From positions 1 through 14,931 of the forward strand of contig NZ_QSDY01000046.1 in NCBI RefSeq assembly GCF_003463825.1: a DNA stretch of 14,931 nucleotides, given 5' to 3'. This stretch comes from Veillonella sp. AM51-8BH (GTDB taxonomy: Bacteria; Bacillota; Negativicutes; Veillonellales; Veillonellaceae). Of this stretch, positions 6,471 through 13,773 are shown in pieces. The notes beneath the pieces were generated by a model, which was not told the origin of the DNA, did no database searches, and saw only the letters and a program-made list of their open reading frames with translations. Position 1 is the first letter of the stretch. Every line of letters starts with the position of its first letter. The position numbers were made by a program, and so were the translations under genes.

Positions 6471-7522
6471 ATGACTCGCATTCATATTAACGCGTCCACA
6501 CCGTATGACGTTGTCATCGAGGAAGGCGCTTTACAACGCATCACCGATTATATTAAACCGTTAAAACCAAATTGCCGTGTTATCATCGTCAGCGACAGCA
6601 ATGTGGCACCGCACTATTTGGACTCTGTGAAAGCTAATATGGAACGTGCTGGTTATACTGTTTGTGATTATGTGTTCCCTGCAGGTGAAAGCTCCAAAAA
6701 CGCTCATCAACTCATCGATTTAATAGAGTACATGGCAGCCCAATCGTTAACGCGTAAAGATCTTCTCATCGCCCTTGGCGGTGGTGTTGTAGGCGATATG
6801 GCTGGCTTTGCAGCAGCTACATACTTGCGTGGTATAGATTATGTACAGGTTCCTACCTCCCTATTAGCCGCAGTAGACTCCTCTGTAGGCGGTAAAACAG
6901 CAGTCAATCTCGAAGCGGGTAAAAACTTGTGGGGTGCTTTCAAACAACCTATCCTAGTCCTCTGTGATCCTACAACACTTAACACTTTGCCAGACATGGA
7001 GTGGAAAAATGGATGCGGAGAAATTATTAAATATGGTTTCCTCGATGTACCAGGGTTATTAACCCAACTCGAGCATAAGCCATTAATAAAGCATCGTGAT
7101 AGCGTTAGTACAGTTATCGCTCGTTGTGTTCAAGCAAAGGCGGATATCGTGGAGCAAGACGAACGTGAATCTGGTGTTCGTGCCCTCTTAAACCTCGGTC
7201 ATACCTTTGGTCATGGTATTGAAAAAGCGAGCCACTTTGAAGTCCACCATGGCTACGCCGTTGCCATTGGCATGGTCCTCATGGCGCAAGGTGCTGTCAA
7301 ACATGGAGAATTAGATGCAGAGGCGTTAGACAAATTAAAGGTCCTCATCGAAGCACACGATTTGCCAACCACTACGACCATACCAAAAGAAGAAATCCTA
7401 GCAGCTGCTAAACATGATAAAAAAAGCGAGGTGCTACTATAAAAATCGTTATCCCTACTAATTATGGTCATAGCGAACTCAAGGTTGTCACCCACGAGGA
7501 GTTAGCAACCTATCTTGATTAA
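6471..7522 (+). CDS. aroB: 3-dehydroquinate synthase, frameshifted near the C-terminus
   Basis: It converts DAHP to 3-dehydroquinate in an NAD- and metal-dependent reaction. Visible motifs: PAGESSK, LGGGVVGDMAGFAAATYLRG (NAD and substrate site), PTSLLAAVDSSVGGKTAVN, the zinc ligands E of GCGEIIK, H of NLGHTFGHG and H of HHGYAV, and HDKK. The uninterrupted frame stops at 7442 after HDKKSEVLL. The -1 frame continues from 7421 to the TAA at 7520-7522 with a normal C-terminus (IKIVIPTNYGHSELKVV). One base seems missing at 7421-7439, either in the A7 run 7419-7425 or in GAGG at 7428-7431. Repaired, the protein would be about 350 residues, normal for AroB. As read it has 323 and lacks the last 27 or so. 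AAAGGA at 6459-6464 favours the ATG at 6471 over 6456. Confidence 0.9.
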
Positions 7523-7552
7523 GATAACTTATCTATTACGATTAAGTTATCT
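7522..7552 (+). other. Intercistronic hairpin aroB-aroA
   Basis: AGATAACTTA (7522-7531) and TAAGTTATCT (7543-7552) form a perfect 10-bp stem with an 11-base loop, starting at the aroB stop codon of the shifted frame. There is no T-tract. The remaining 75 bases to aroA are AT-rich, and I see no convincing promoter in them. Confidence 0.5.
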
Positions 7553-7627
7553 AAGTTTCTAGCACTTACAACCTGCATAATTGTTATTTGTAATATAAGG
7601 TTTACCTAATATTTAAAGGAGATTTAT

Positions 7628-8896
7628 ATGTATTCTGTAACGAACGCCATTCCTACAGGAACGATTGCGTCCATCCCAGCAAAGGCACATGCACACCGCG
7701 CATTGATTTGTGCAGCCCTTGCTACCTCTCCATCTACTATATTACTGAGTCGTACCTCTAAGGATATCGATGCAACGATGGACTCCTTACGAGGCTTAGG
7801 GGCTCACGTAGTATATGAAAATAAAGTTGTTACCGTTACTCCTGGCCCAGTTCCTGCAAAGGGCAATGTAGTACCTCACGAATCAGGCACTACGTTACGC
7901 CTTTTATTACCTGTAGCAGCATCCATCTGTAATGATGTAGATGTAGATGCTAAAGGTCGTTTACCAGATCGTCCGCTAGAACCTATGCTAGGGGAAATGA
8001 AGGCGCACGGCGTAACATTTTCCCAAGATAAACCGCCATTCACTATGACAGGTCGTCTCCAAGGCGGCAATTTCGCTATGGTGGGTGATGTGAGTAGCCA
8101 ATTCTTCTCTGGTTTATTGTTGGCTGCTCCTCAAATCGGCTTGTCTACTATTACCTCTACTACGCCACTACAATCTAGCGATTATGTAACATTAACAACT
8201 GAAACTATGCGCGATTTTGGTGTAGAAGTAGAACACACCTTACCAGATACCGATATTAATGAGGCTTTCACAGTCCCATTTGGTGCATCCTTCATCGGTC
8301 GTGATAATTATCAAATCGAAGGCGACTGGTCTAATGCAGCGATCTGGATGGTGGCAGCCGGTATGACGGGCAAACCAATTACGATTACAGGCATGAACAA
8401 AAACTCTGTACAAGCGGATCGCCGCATCATGCAAGTTATGATTGATGCTGGTTGTGATGTTGTCTGGGATGGAATGAATGTAACGGTCACAGGTCGTGCT
8501 TCTAAACCGATTCATGCAGATCTTGAGCAAATGCCTGATATGTTACCTGTTATGGCGGCCCTCGCTTGCTCTATTTCTGGTGAAAGCGCCTTTGTTAAGG
8601 GTGCTCGCCTACGCTTAAAAGAATCGGATCGTCTCGTAGCCGTTGCTAATCTTGTAAGAGACTTAGGCGGCACAGTTCGTGAAGATGGTGATGACCTATA
8701 TATCATCGGAAGTGGTATACTTAAAGATGGCCAAGGTGATTGCGTAAATGACCATCGCCTCGTTATGGCTGGCACATTAATGGCTCTCATCAGTGAAAAT
8801 CCTGTTACCTTAAAAGATAGCGAAGCTATCACAAAATCCTATCCAGACTTCTTTGAGGACTGGAACTTACTGGGCGGTAATGCACAACCAGTTTAG
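7628..8896 (+). CDS. aroA: 3-phosphoshikimate 1-carboxyvinyltransferase (EPSP synthase)
   Basis: It transfers the enolpyruvyl group of PEP to shikimate-3-phosphate. Family signatures are in order: IPAKAHAHRALI (16-27), ESGTTLRLLLPVAA, LPDRPLEPM, GDVSSQFFSGLLLAAP, EGDWSNAA, MPDMLPVMAALA (the catalytic-Asp region), ARLRLKESDRL, DHRLVMAG and EAITKSYPDFFEDW. The 422 residues are a full length. The usual P-S-K-S-x-x-x-R substrate motif reads P-A-K-A-H-A-H-R: the Lys and Arg are kept, but both serines, one of which contacts shikimate-3-phosphate in characterised enzymes, are Ala. AAAGGAG (7615-7621) lies 6 bases before the ATG. The reading frame is intact. Confidence 0.95.
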   Translation: MYSVTNAIPTGTIASIPAKAHAHRALICAALATSPSTILLSRTSKDIDATMDSLRGLGAHVVYENKVVTVTPGPVPAKGNVVPHESGTTLRLLLPVAASICNDVDVDAKGRLPDRPLEPMLGEMKAHGVTFSQDKPPFTMTGRLQGGNFAMVGDVSSQFFSGLLLAAPQIGLSTITSTTPLQSSDYVTLTTETMRDFGVEVEHTLPDTDINEAFTVPFGASFIGRDNYQIEGDWSNAAIWMVAAGMTGKPITITGMNKNSVQADRRIMQVMIDAGCDVVWDGMNVTVTGRASKPIHADLEQMPDMLPVMAALACSISGESAFVKGARLRLKESDRLVAVANLVRDLGGTVREDGDDLYIIGSGILKDGQGDCVNDHRLVMAGTLMALISENPVTLKDSEAITKSYPDFFEDWNLLGGNAQPV

Positions 8897-8938
8897 ATTT
8901 CTAATCCTATCTGGTGTAATCTAACAGATAATAGAAAT
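8897..8938 (+). other. Imperfect intercistronic hairpin aroA-aroC
   Basis: ATTTCTA (8897-8903) pairs with TAGAAAT (8932-8938), and inside it TATCTG (8908-8913) pairs with CAGATA (8925-8930), separated by an asymmetric internal loop. It begins directly after the aroA stop codon and has no T-tract. Confidence 0.4.
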
Positions 8939-8968
8939 AGTACGTACTATATAGTAGGAGTTAATATA

Positions 8969-10062
8969 ATGGCATCTAATTTCGGTAAAACCATACAGGT
9001 ATCTACCTTTGGCGCCTCTCATGGATACGCTATCGGCGGTATTGTTGAAGGTCTACCTTGTGGACATACCATCGATATCGATGAGTTAAAAGCCTTTTTA
9101 AAGCGCCGTGCGCCAGGGCAAAATCAATTAACAACACAGCGTAAGGAAGCTGATACACCTGAATTTTTAGCAGGTTTGGTGGACGGCATGCTCAGTGGTT
9201 CTCCATTGGCATTTATGATCCGCAACACATCGCAACACTCTAGCGATTATAACAACTTACGCGACATTCCTCGCCCATCTCATGCAGACTTTACAGCTCG
9301 TATGCGCTACGGTGACAAGGTAGATATGCGAGGCGGCGGCCACTTCTCGGCACGCCTTACAGCACCTCTATGCGTAGCCGGTGGCATTGCTATCCAACTA
9401 TTACGCGAAAAATGCATCGAAATTCACGGCCATTTAAAACAAGTGGGAACAATCCAAGATGCTCCTATCAACATGGTTCACCCAGATATGAAAGCATTAG
9501 CTAGCATTGCTACAGAGCCGATTGCTATGGTTGATCCAGAAAAACGTAGCGAAGTAGAAAACTTGGTCATGAAGCTCAAAAAAGATGGTGACTCTACCGG
9601 TGGTATCGTTGAAGTCGTTGCTACAGGGCTACCAATTGGCCTTGGCAATCCAAACTTTGACGGCATTGAAAACCGACTAGCTCGCGTTATCTTTGGTGTA
9701 CCTGCTATTAAGGGCATATCCTTCGGCGGTGGTTTCGATATGTGTGCTAAGCTTGGTTCCGAAGTGATGATGCTTTCACCATGGACGGTGACAAGATTAC
9801 AACATCTACCAATAATAGCGGTGGTATCCAAGGCGGTATTACCAATGGTTTGCCGCTCGTTATGCAAGTAGGCATCAAGCCAACACCATCCATTTATAAA
9901 GAACAACATTCTGTATCACTTTCACAAAAAGAGGACACATTGCTCACCATTCAAGGTCGTCATGACCCATGTGTAGCGCTTCGTGCAGTACCTGTTATCG
10001 AAGCTGTAACAGCCCTCGTTATTCTTGATTTCTTAGGAGATATTGACCATGAACTTAGATGA
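8969..10062 (+). pseudogene. aroC: Chorismate synthase, interrupted by a one-base frameshift
   Basis: It makes chorismate from EPSP using reduced FMN. The first frame (8969-9871) carries FGASHG (the usual FGESHG has Glu), RRAPGQNQLTTQRKE, SQHSSDY, PSHADFT, RYGDKVDMRGGGHFSARLTAP and GGGFDMCAKLGSE, then breaks into an unrelated 35-residue tail. The -1 frame resumes with DAFTMDGDKI, NNSGGIQGGITNG, the PTPSI segment and RHDPCVALRAVPV, ending at 10062. Restoring one A at 9766-9767 (GTGATGATG to GTGAATGATG) gives G-S-E-V-N-D-A-F, the expected family sequence, and a 364-residue protein of normal length. There is no slippery run here, so recoding is unlikely. Either the gene is broken or the base is a sequence error. 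AGGAG (8956-8960) precedes the ATG. The natural stop overlaps the pheA start by 14 bases. Confidence 0.9.
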
Positions 10063-11188
10063 AGTACGCGTTAAAATTAACGACATAAACGATCAGATGC
10101 TCGAATTATTCAAAGAGCGCATGGAACTCTCCAAAGATGTTGCCGCGGCAAAGAAAGAAATGAATAAGGCCATTTACGATGCTAAACGGGAACGAGATAT
10201 TCTCGACAAAGTAACGAGAGATGCAGGCCCTGACCTCGATCTATACGCACGCCGTTTCTTCGAAGCATTATTCAGCTTGAGCCGTACGTACCAATCTGAA
10301 CAGTTATTCCAAGATAATGAGTTCACTGTAAAAATGAAAAAAGCCATTGAGCAATCCCCTACCTTACCTCCTCAACGAGGCAGCGTAGCTTGTGCTGGCG
10401 TATTCGGCAGCAATGCACAAGTGGCATGTGATAAATTATTACCACTTAGCCAAATTCACTACGTAACAGGCTTCCGTGCCGTATTCGATGCCGTTGAGTC
10501 TGGTGAATGTCAATTCGGTGTATTACCTATCGAAAACAGCTCCAATGGTTCTGTAAAAGAAGTATATGACCTTCTAGAAGATCGCAAGTGCTATATCGTG
10601 CGCGGTACACGCCTATGGATTTCTCATGACCTACTCGTAAAAAAAGGTACAAAACTAGAGGATATTCATACTATCATCTCTCACCCACAAGCATTGGGCC
10701 AATGTAGCCACTTCCTAGAGAAATTAGAAGGCGTAGAATTGCGCTCTTTTGATAATACAGCTCGTGCTGCACAGCTCGTAGCGGCTAGTGACGATCCAGG
10801 TGTGGCCGCTATCGCAGCACCTCAATGTGCCGACTTATATAATTTATCTCCACTGATGCGCAACATCCAAAATAGCGATAACAACTATACACGCTTTATC
10901 TGCATTAGCAAAGACTTCCATGTGTATCCAGGGGCTAACAAAATCTCTGTAGTAACCACAGCAAGTCACGCTCCAGGTGGTCTTGGTACATTGCTTACCA
11001 AGTTCGCTAACATCGGCGTGAACCTTACAAAACTTGAGTCTCGCCCTATCGTAGGCCACAACTTCGAGTTCTTGTTCTACCTCGATTTAGAAGCATCCTT
11101 AGCAGATCCAAAGGTGTTGTCTGTACTGGCAGAGCTTCATACATCCCAAGATAAATTCCGCTTGCTCGGTAATTATCCAGAAAACTAA
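10049..11188 (+). CDS. pheA: Bifunctional chorismate mutase / prephenate dehydratase (P-protein)
   Basis: It turns chorismate into prephenate and then phenylpyruvate, the phenylalanine precursor. Residues 1 to about 85 are an AroQ-type chorismate mutase helix bundle (DEVRVKINDINDQMLELFKER, then KRERDIL). Residues about 113-285 are the prephenate dehydratase domain, with GVLPIENSSNGSV, ISHPQALGQC and the NSDNNYTRF catalytic segment. Residues about 295-370 are an ACT regulatory domain with the ESRP motif used for Phe binding; the usual GAL motif reads GGLG. The ATG at 10049 is preferred over a TTG six bases earlier because AGGAGA (10035-10040) is 8 bases away. The 14-base overlap with the natural end of aroC suggests translational coupling. 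Allosteric inhibition by Phe is inferred from family knowledge. Confidence 0.94.
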   Translation: MNLDEVRVKINDINDQMLELFKERMELSKDVAAAKKEMNKAIYDAKRERDILDKVTRDAGPDLDLYARRFFEALFSLSRTYQSEQLFQDNEFTVKMKKAIEQSPTLPPQRGSVACAGVFGSNAQVACDKLLPLSQIHYVTGFRAVFDAVESGECQFGVLPIENSSNGSVKEVYDLLEDRKCYIVRGTRLWISHDLLVKKGTKLEDIHTIISHPQALGQCSHFLEKLEGVELRSFDNTARAAQLVAASDDPGVAAIAAPQCADLYNLSPLMRNIQNSDNNYTRFICISKDFHVYPGANKISVVTTASHAPGGLGTLLTKFANIGVNLTKLESRPIVGHNFEFLFYLDLEASLADPKVLSVLAELHTSQDKFRLLGNYPEN

Positions 11189-11193
11189 TATAT

Positions 11194-11215
11194 TTATCCG
11201 TACTAGTACCGATAA
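11194..11215 (+). other. Small palindrome between pheA and aroE/K
   Basis: GTACTAGTAC (11200-11209) is a perfect 10-base palindrome flanked by TTATC and GATAA arms (11194-11198, 11211-11215). It could be a weak RNA hairpin or a protein site; the sequence does not decide. Confidence 0.3.
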
Positions 11216-11253
11216 GGCCGTATATAGTACAATGAATATAGTTATAAAATTCC

Positions 11254-11285
11254 AATGGCTAATAGGTACCAGCCTATTAGCCATT
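11254..11285 (+). other. Strong intercistronic hairpin before aroE/K
   Basis: A perfect 13-bp stem (11254-11266 with 11273-11285) closes the 6-base loop TACCAG. No T-tract follows, so it is not a terminator. It lies 16 bases before the aroE/K ribosome site and could be a processing or stability element. Confidence 0.6.
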
Positions 11286-11311
11286 CTATGTATATTGACC
11301 TAGGAGGTCCT

Positions 11312-12547
11312 ATGAAATTTGGTTTACTTGGCCGTACGTTGGGCCATAGCTTTTCCCCTCGCATTCATAGTGCGTTAGGGAATACAAATTATGAATTATT
11401 TGAAAGAGAACCTAGCCAATTACAAGAATTCTTCGCCGATCCAGAATTACAAGGCATTAACATTACAATTCCTTACAAGGTAAATGCCCTTGAAGCTTGT
11501 GATGTTGTAGATCCTCGTGCCGAACGCATCGGTTGTGTAAATACTATGGTTCGCAAGGATAGCAAATGGCACGGCTACAATACAGACTATGATGGTTTTG
11601 TGTTTACCCTACAACATGCTGGCATCGATGTATCTGGCAAGGAATGTATCATTCTTGGCGATGGTGCTTCCTCTGCTACTGTTCACGTAGCCCTCGAAGA
11701 TTTAGGCGCTAAAAATATCGTCCATTTATCTCGCAAAACGGCTCCATTCTATGGTGATGCGCCAAACTATTATGAAACAGCGCAGATTATTATTAACTGC
11801 ACCCCTATCGGCATGTACCCTCATAATCCAGCCAATCTCATCGATATTACGCAGTTTTCTAAATTGGAAGGCGTTGTAGACCTCATCTACAATCCACGCC
11901 GTACGATTTTACTGTTACAAGCAGAAATGATGGAAATTCCTCATTGTGATGGCTTGCCATTCCTTGTGGCACAAGGCGTTGAGGCAGCTAACCATTTCCA
12001 AGGTGAAAGCTTTGGCACAAAGGAAATTGAGCAAGTCTTACGAGATATGCGCCGTGAAAAGGAAAACATCATCCTCATCGGCATGCCTGGCGTAGGAAAA
12101 ACTACAGTCGGTAAAGCGCTCGGTGAAGAAATGGGCCGTACTTGCGTTGATGTGGATCATGAGTTAGAAAAAGAAATTGGAGACATTTCCACATACATTA
12201 CAGAACAAGGGGAACCAGCATTCCGTGAAAAAGAAGCGGAAATGATTGCAAAATTCGGTACTCAAACAGGTCTTATTATTTCCACTGGCGGCGGCTGTGT
12301 AACAGTGCCTAAAAACTTCGCACACTTACGCCAAAACGGTCGCATTTACCAATTAACACAACCGATAGAAAACCTATCTACTACTGGTCGCGTACTCTCT
12401 AGCGGTGGTCTAGACCGTTTACGCGAGCTCGAAGAAATTCGTACACCAATGTATGAAAGCTTCGCTCAATGTATCGTAGAACATAACCGCAATGCTCCAG
12501 AAACAGTAGCGACTATCCTAGAAGACTTCGAAGCAAACCTATTATAA
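11312..12547 (+). CDS. aroE-aroK: Fused shikimate dehydrogenase / shikimate kinase
   Basis: A 411-residue two-enzyme protein that reduces 3-dehydroshikimate to shikimate with NADPH and then phosphorylates it. Residues 1 to about 245 are AroE: GHSFSPRIHSALG (shikimate-binding S-x-S), NITIPYK with the catalytic Lys, HGYNTDYDGF with the catalytic Asp, a nucleotide loop ILGDGASSATVH (altered from the usual GxGGA), NCTPIGMYP and a C-terminal LVAQGVEAANHFQG. After a short charged linker (RDMRREKEN), residues about 248-411 are AroK: Walker A GMPGVGKTT, DVDHELE, AFREKEAEMI, STGGGC and the lid-side GRVLSSGGLDRLRELEEIR. AGGAGG at 11302-11307, 4 bases before the ATG, and homology at MKFGLLGR favour 11312 over an in-frame ATG at 11255 that lies inside the hairpin. 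It is the last gene of the operon. Confidence 0.94.
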   Translation: MKFGLLGRTLGHSFSPRIHSALGNTNYELFEREPSQLQEFFADPELQGINITIPYKVNALEACDVVDPRAERIGCVNTMVRKDSKWHGYNTDYDGFVFTLQHAGIDVSGKECIILGDGASSATVHVALEDLGAKNIVHLSRKTAPFYGDAPNYYETAQIIINCTPIGMYPHNPANLIDITQFSKLEGVVDLIYNPRRTILLLQAEMMEIPHCDGLPFLVAQGVEAANHFQGESFGTKEIEQVLRDMRREKENIILIGMPGVGKTTVGKALGEEMGRTCVDVDHELEKEIGDISTYITEQGEPAFREKEAEMIAKFGTQTGLIISTGGGCVTVPKNFAHLRQNGRIYQLTQPIENLSTTGRVLSSGGLDRLRELEEIRTPMYESFAQCIVEHNRNAPETVATILEDFEANLL

Positions 12548-12647
12548 TCGTTTGTATAGCCTATTTGTAAAACACTTCACAAATAATCTATATCTGTATT
12601 TTTAGATAAAACTAAAACGCATATCATAATACCTATGATATAAACTG

Positions 12648-12686
12648 AAAAGCAGTAGCTATCCTATGGATAACTACTGCTTTTTT
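12648..12686 (+). terminator. Intrinsic terminator of the aro operon
   Basis: An 8-bp stem (AGCAGTAG 12651-12658 with CTACTGCT 12674-12681) and an inner 5-bp stem separated by one C-A mismatch close a 3-base loop. A run of A precedes it and a run of T (12681-12686) follows. Confidence 0.88.
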
Positions 12687-12725
12687 ATTTCCCCTATGTA
12701 TTATATATATTTGTAGAAAACCACA

Positions 12726-12750
12726 TTTGCAATTACAATGTAATTACAAA
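12726..12750. promoter_or_regulatory. Inverted repeat, likely operator of the toxin-antitoxin operon
   Basis: TTTGCAATTACA (12726-12737) and TGTAATTACAAA (12739-12750) form a 12-base inverted repeat with one mismatch around a single A. The element AATTACA recurs at 12805-12811, between the predicted promoter and the antitoxin. Ribbon-helix-helix antitoxins usually repress their own promoter through repeats of this type. Confidence 0.5.
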
Positions 12751-12755
12751 CAGAA

Positions 12756-12785
12756 TTGATTAACGTAAATACCTTTTAATATAAA
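12756..12785 (+). promoter_or_regulatory. Candidate promoter of the toxin-antitoxin operon
   Basis: TTGATT (12756-12761) and TATAAA (12780-12785) are separated by 18 bases, immediately downstream of the inverted repeat. TAATAT at 12777 is an alternative -10 with a short 15-base spacer. Confidence 0.4.
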
Positions 12786-12844
12786 ACCAATAATATGACC
12801 AATGAATTACAGTCACAAGCCAAAAAAATACTAGGAGAGATACT

Positions 12845-13462
12845 ATGAAAACCGTAAACCTACAAGTCCGCATCAACGAAGATCTAAAACAGGAAGTATC
12901 TAGCATATTAAAGGCACAGGGCCTATCCTACACCTCTATGCTAGACGCACTATTTCGTCAAATTATAAAAGAACGTCGTATCCCATTTGCCATTGCTTTA
13001 CCAACAACTCCTACCGAAAAAACACCAACGCCTAGTACACTCAAGAATGACGGCACCTACGAACAACCTCGAAGAACATTAAAGGCCTCAGATACTATAA
13101 ATACGTATGGAACATCAACAGAAAACGAAATAGAAATATCCTTTGATAAAATTGATAAAACAGGCATACTCAATATCCGTATAAACCCTAAAGTTAAGAC
13201 ACTAACAACAGCTATCTTAAAAGAAATGGGATTAACTATATCATTATTGATTACACTAATCTCCAAACAAATACAATTTTCAAAAGCAATTCCTAAGACT
13301 GTAAACAAGCCTATCGCTTGTGACTCTATGAATGCAGACTTTCTTACTGACGAAGAAATCGATCAACTACTGGAGTTGTCATATATAGATATAGAACAAG
13401 GTAACTTAATTTCAGCTGAAGATCTTTTTGAGCAACTAAAGAAAGAAGGTCTTCTTTTATGA
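12845..13462 (+). CDS. RelB/DinJ-like antitoxin with two ribbon-helix-helix units
   Basis: A 205-residue protein, over twice the usual DinJ/RelB length (about 85-95). Residues 3-52 (VNLQVRINEDLKQEV, ILKAQGL, ERRIPF) look like a DinJ/RelB ribbon-helix-helix DNA-binding domain. Residues about 106-152 repeat the pattern (ILNIRINPKVKTL, ILKEMGL, SKAIPK), so the fold seems duplicated within one chain, joined by a Thr/Pro/Ser-rich linker (53-105). The C-terminus (DFLTDEEIDQLLELSY, then SAEDLFEQLKKEG) resembles the segment antitoxins wrap around the toxin. AGGAGA (12833-12838) lies 6 bases before the ATG. The stop overlaps the toxin start in ATGA, implying translational coupling. It probably represses its own operon. 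An acquired origin is suggested by the AT-rich composition and the sporadic nature of such modules. Confidence 0.8.
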   Translation: MKTVNLQVRINEDLKQEVSSILKAQGLSYTSMLDALFRQIIKERRIPFAIALPTTPTEKTPTPSTLKNDGTYEQPRRTLKASDTINTYGTSTENEIEISFDKIDKTGILNIRINPKVKTLTTAILKEMGLTISLLITLISKQIQFSKAIPKTVNKPIACDSMNADFLTDEEIDQLLELSYIDIEQGNLISAEDLFEQLKKEGLLL

Positions 13463-13749
13463 GCTATAAAGTTTTATTTAGTAAGCTTGCTGAAAAAGAA
13501 GTGAAAAATATCATTATAAATTTAAAAGAATTTACTCAAGATTTAAATCTAATTCAACAACGACAAGCCGAAATTCGAAATGCAGTCTTTTCACTTGATA
13601 TTTTTCCTGAACGATATCCTATATATAAGACTAATAATGAAATTTATTATTTTCGAAAAATGGTCACTAAACATTATATTATCTTATACTCTATAAAAAA
13701 TAAAACTGTAATAATTAAGAAAGTACTAACGCAAGGTATGAGTATATAA
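13459..13749 (+). CDS. RelE/ParE-family toxin
   Basis: A 96-residue protein with the RelE/ParE pattern: a start of the YKVLFSKLAEKEVKNII type (strand plus two helices), a central R-containing helix, FPERYPIY, and the C-terminal strands YFRKMVTKHYIILYSI and TVIIKKVLTQGM. In this superfamily RelE members cut mRNA in the ribosome and ParE members poison gyrase; residues visible here do not decide which. It starts inside the antitoxin stop codon (ATGA). No separate ribosome site is as strong as that of the antitoxin, which would keep toxin output dependent on antitoxin translation. Composition is markedly AT-richer than the flanking aro genes, pointing to horizontal transfer. Confidence 0.82.
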   Translation: MSYKVLFSKLAEKEVKNIIINLKEFTQDLNLIQQRQAEIRNAVFSLDIFPERYPIYKTNNEIYYFRKMVTKHYIILYSIKNKTVIIKKVLTQGMSI

Positions 13750-13773
13750 AAAGTCGGCTTTCGCCGACTTTTT
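13748..13773. terminator. Bidirectional terminator between toxin and aroD
   Basis: AAAAAGTCGGC (13748-13758) and GCCGACTTTTT (13763-13773) form an 11-bp stem with a TTTC loop. It has T-tracts on both strands and overlaps the stop codons of both convergent genes. Confidence 0.9.

Noticed and set aside
7418..7426. Programmed -1 ribosomal frameshift in aroB on the A-run
   Set aside because: The zero-frame codons are AAA AAA AGC, so the phase-correct heptamer is T-AAA-AAA and slipping would place a tRNA on TAA. The dnaX-type A-AAA-AAG is out of phase. Transcriptional slippage, mutation or sequence error fit better.
9781..10062. A separate 93-residue gene beginning MDGDKITTS
   Set aside because: Its whole sequence is the C-terminal quarter of chorismate synthase, so it is the continuation of aroC after the frameshift.
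11255..11311. Upstream in-frame ATG start for AroE/K at 11255
   Set aside because: It lies inside a 13-bp hairpin without a ribosome site, and the extra 19 residues do not resemble AroE, whereas AGGAGG precedes the ATG at 11312.
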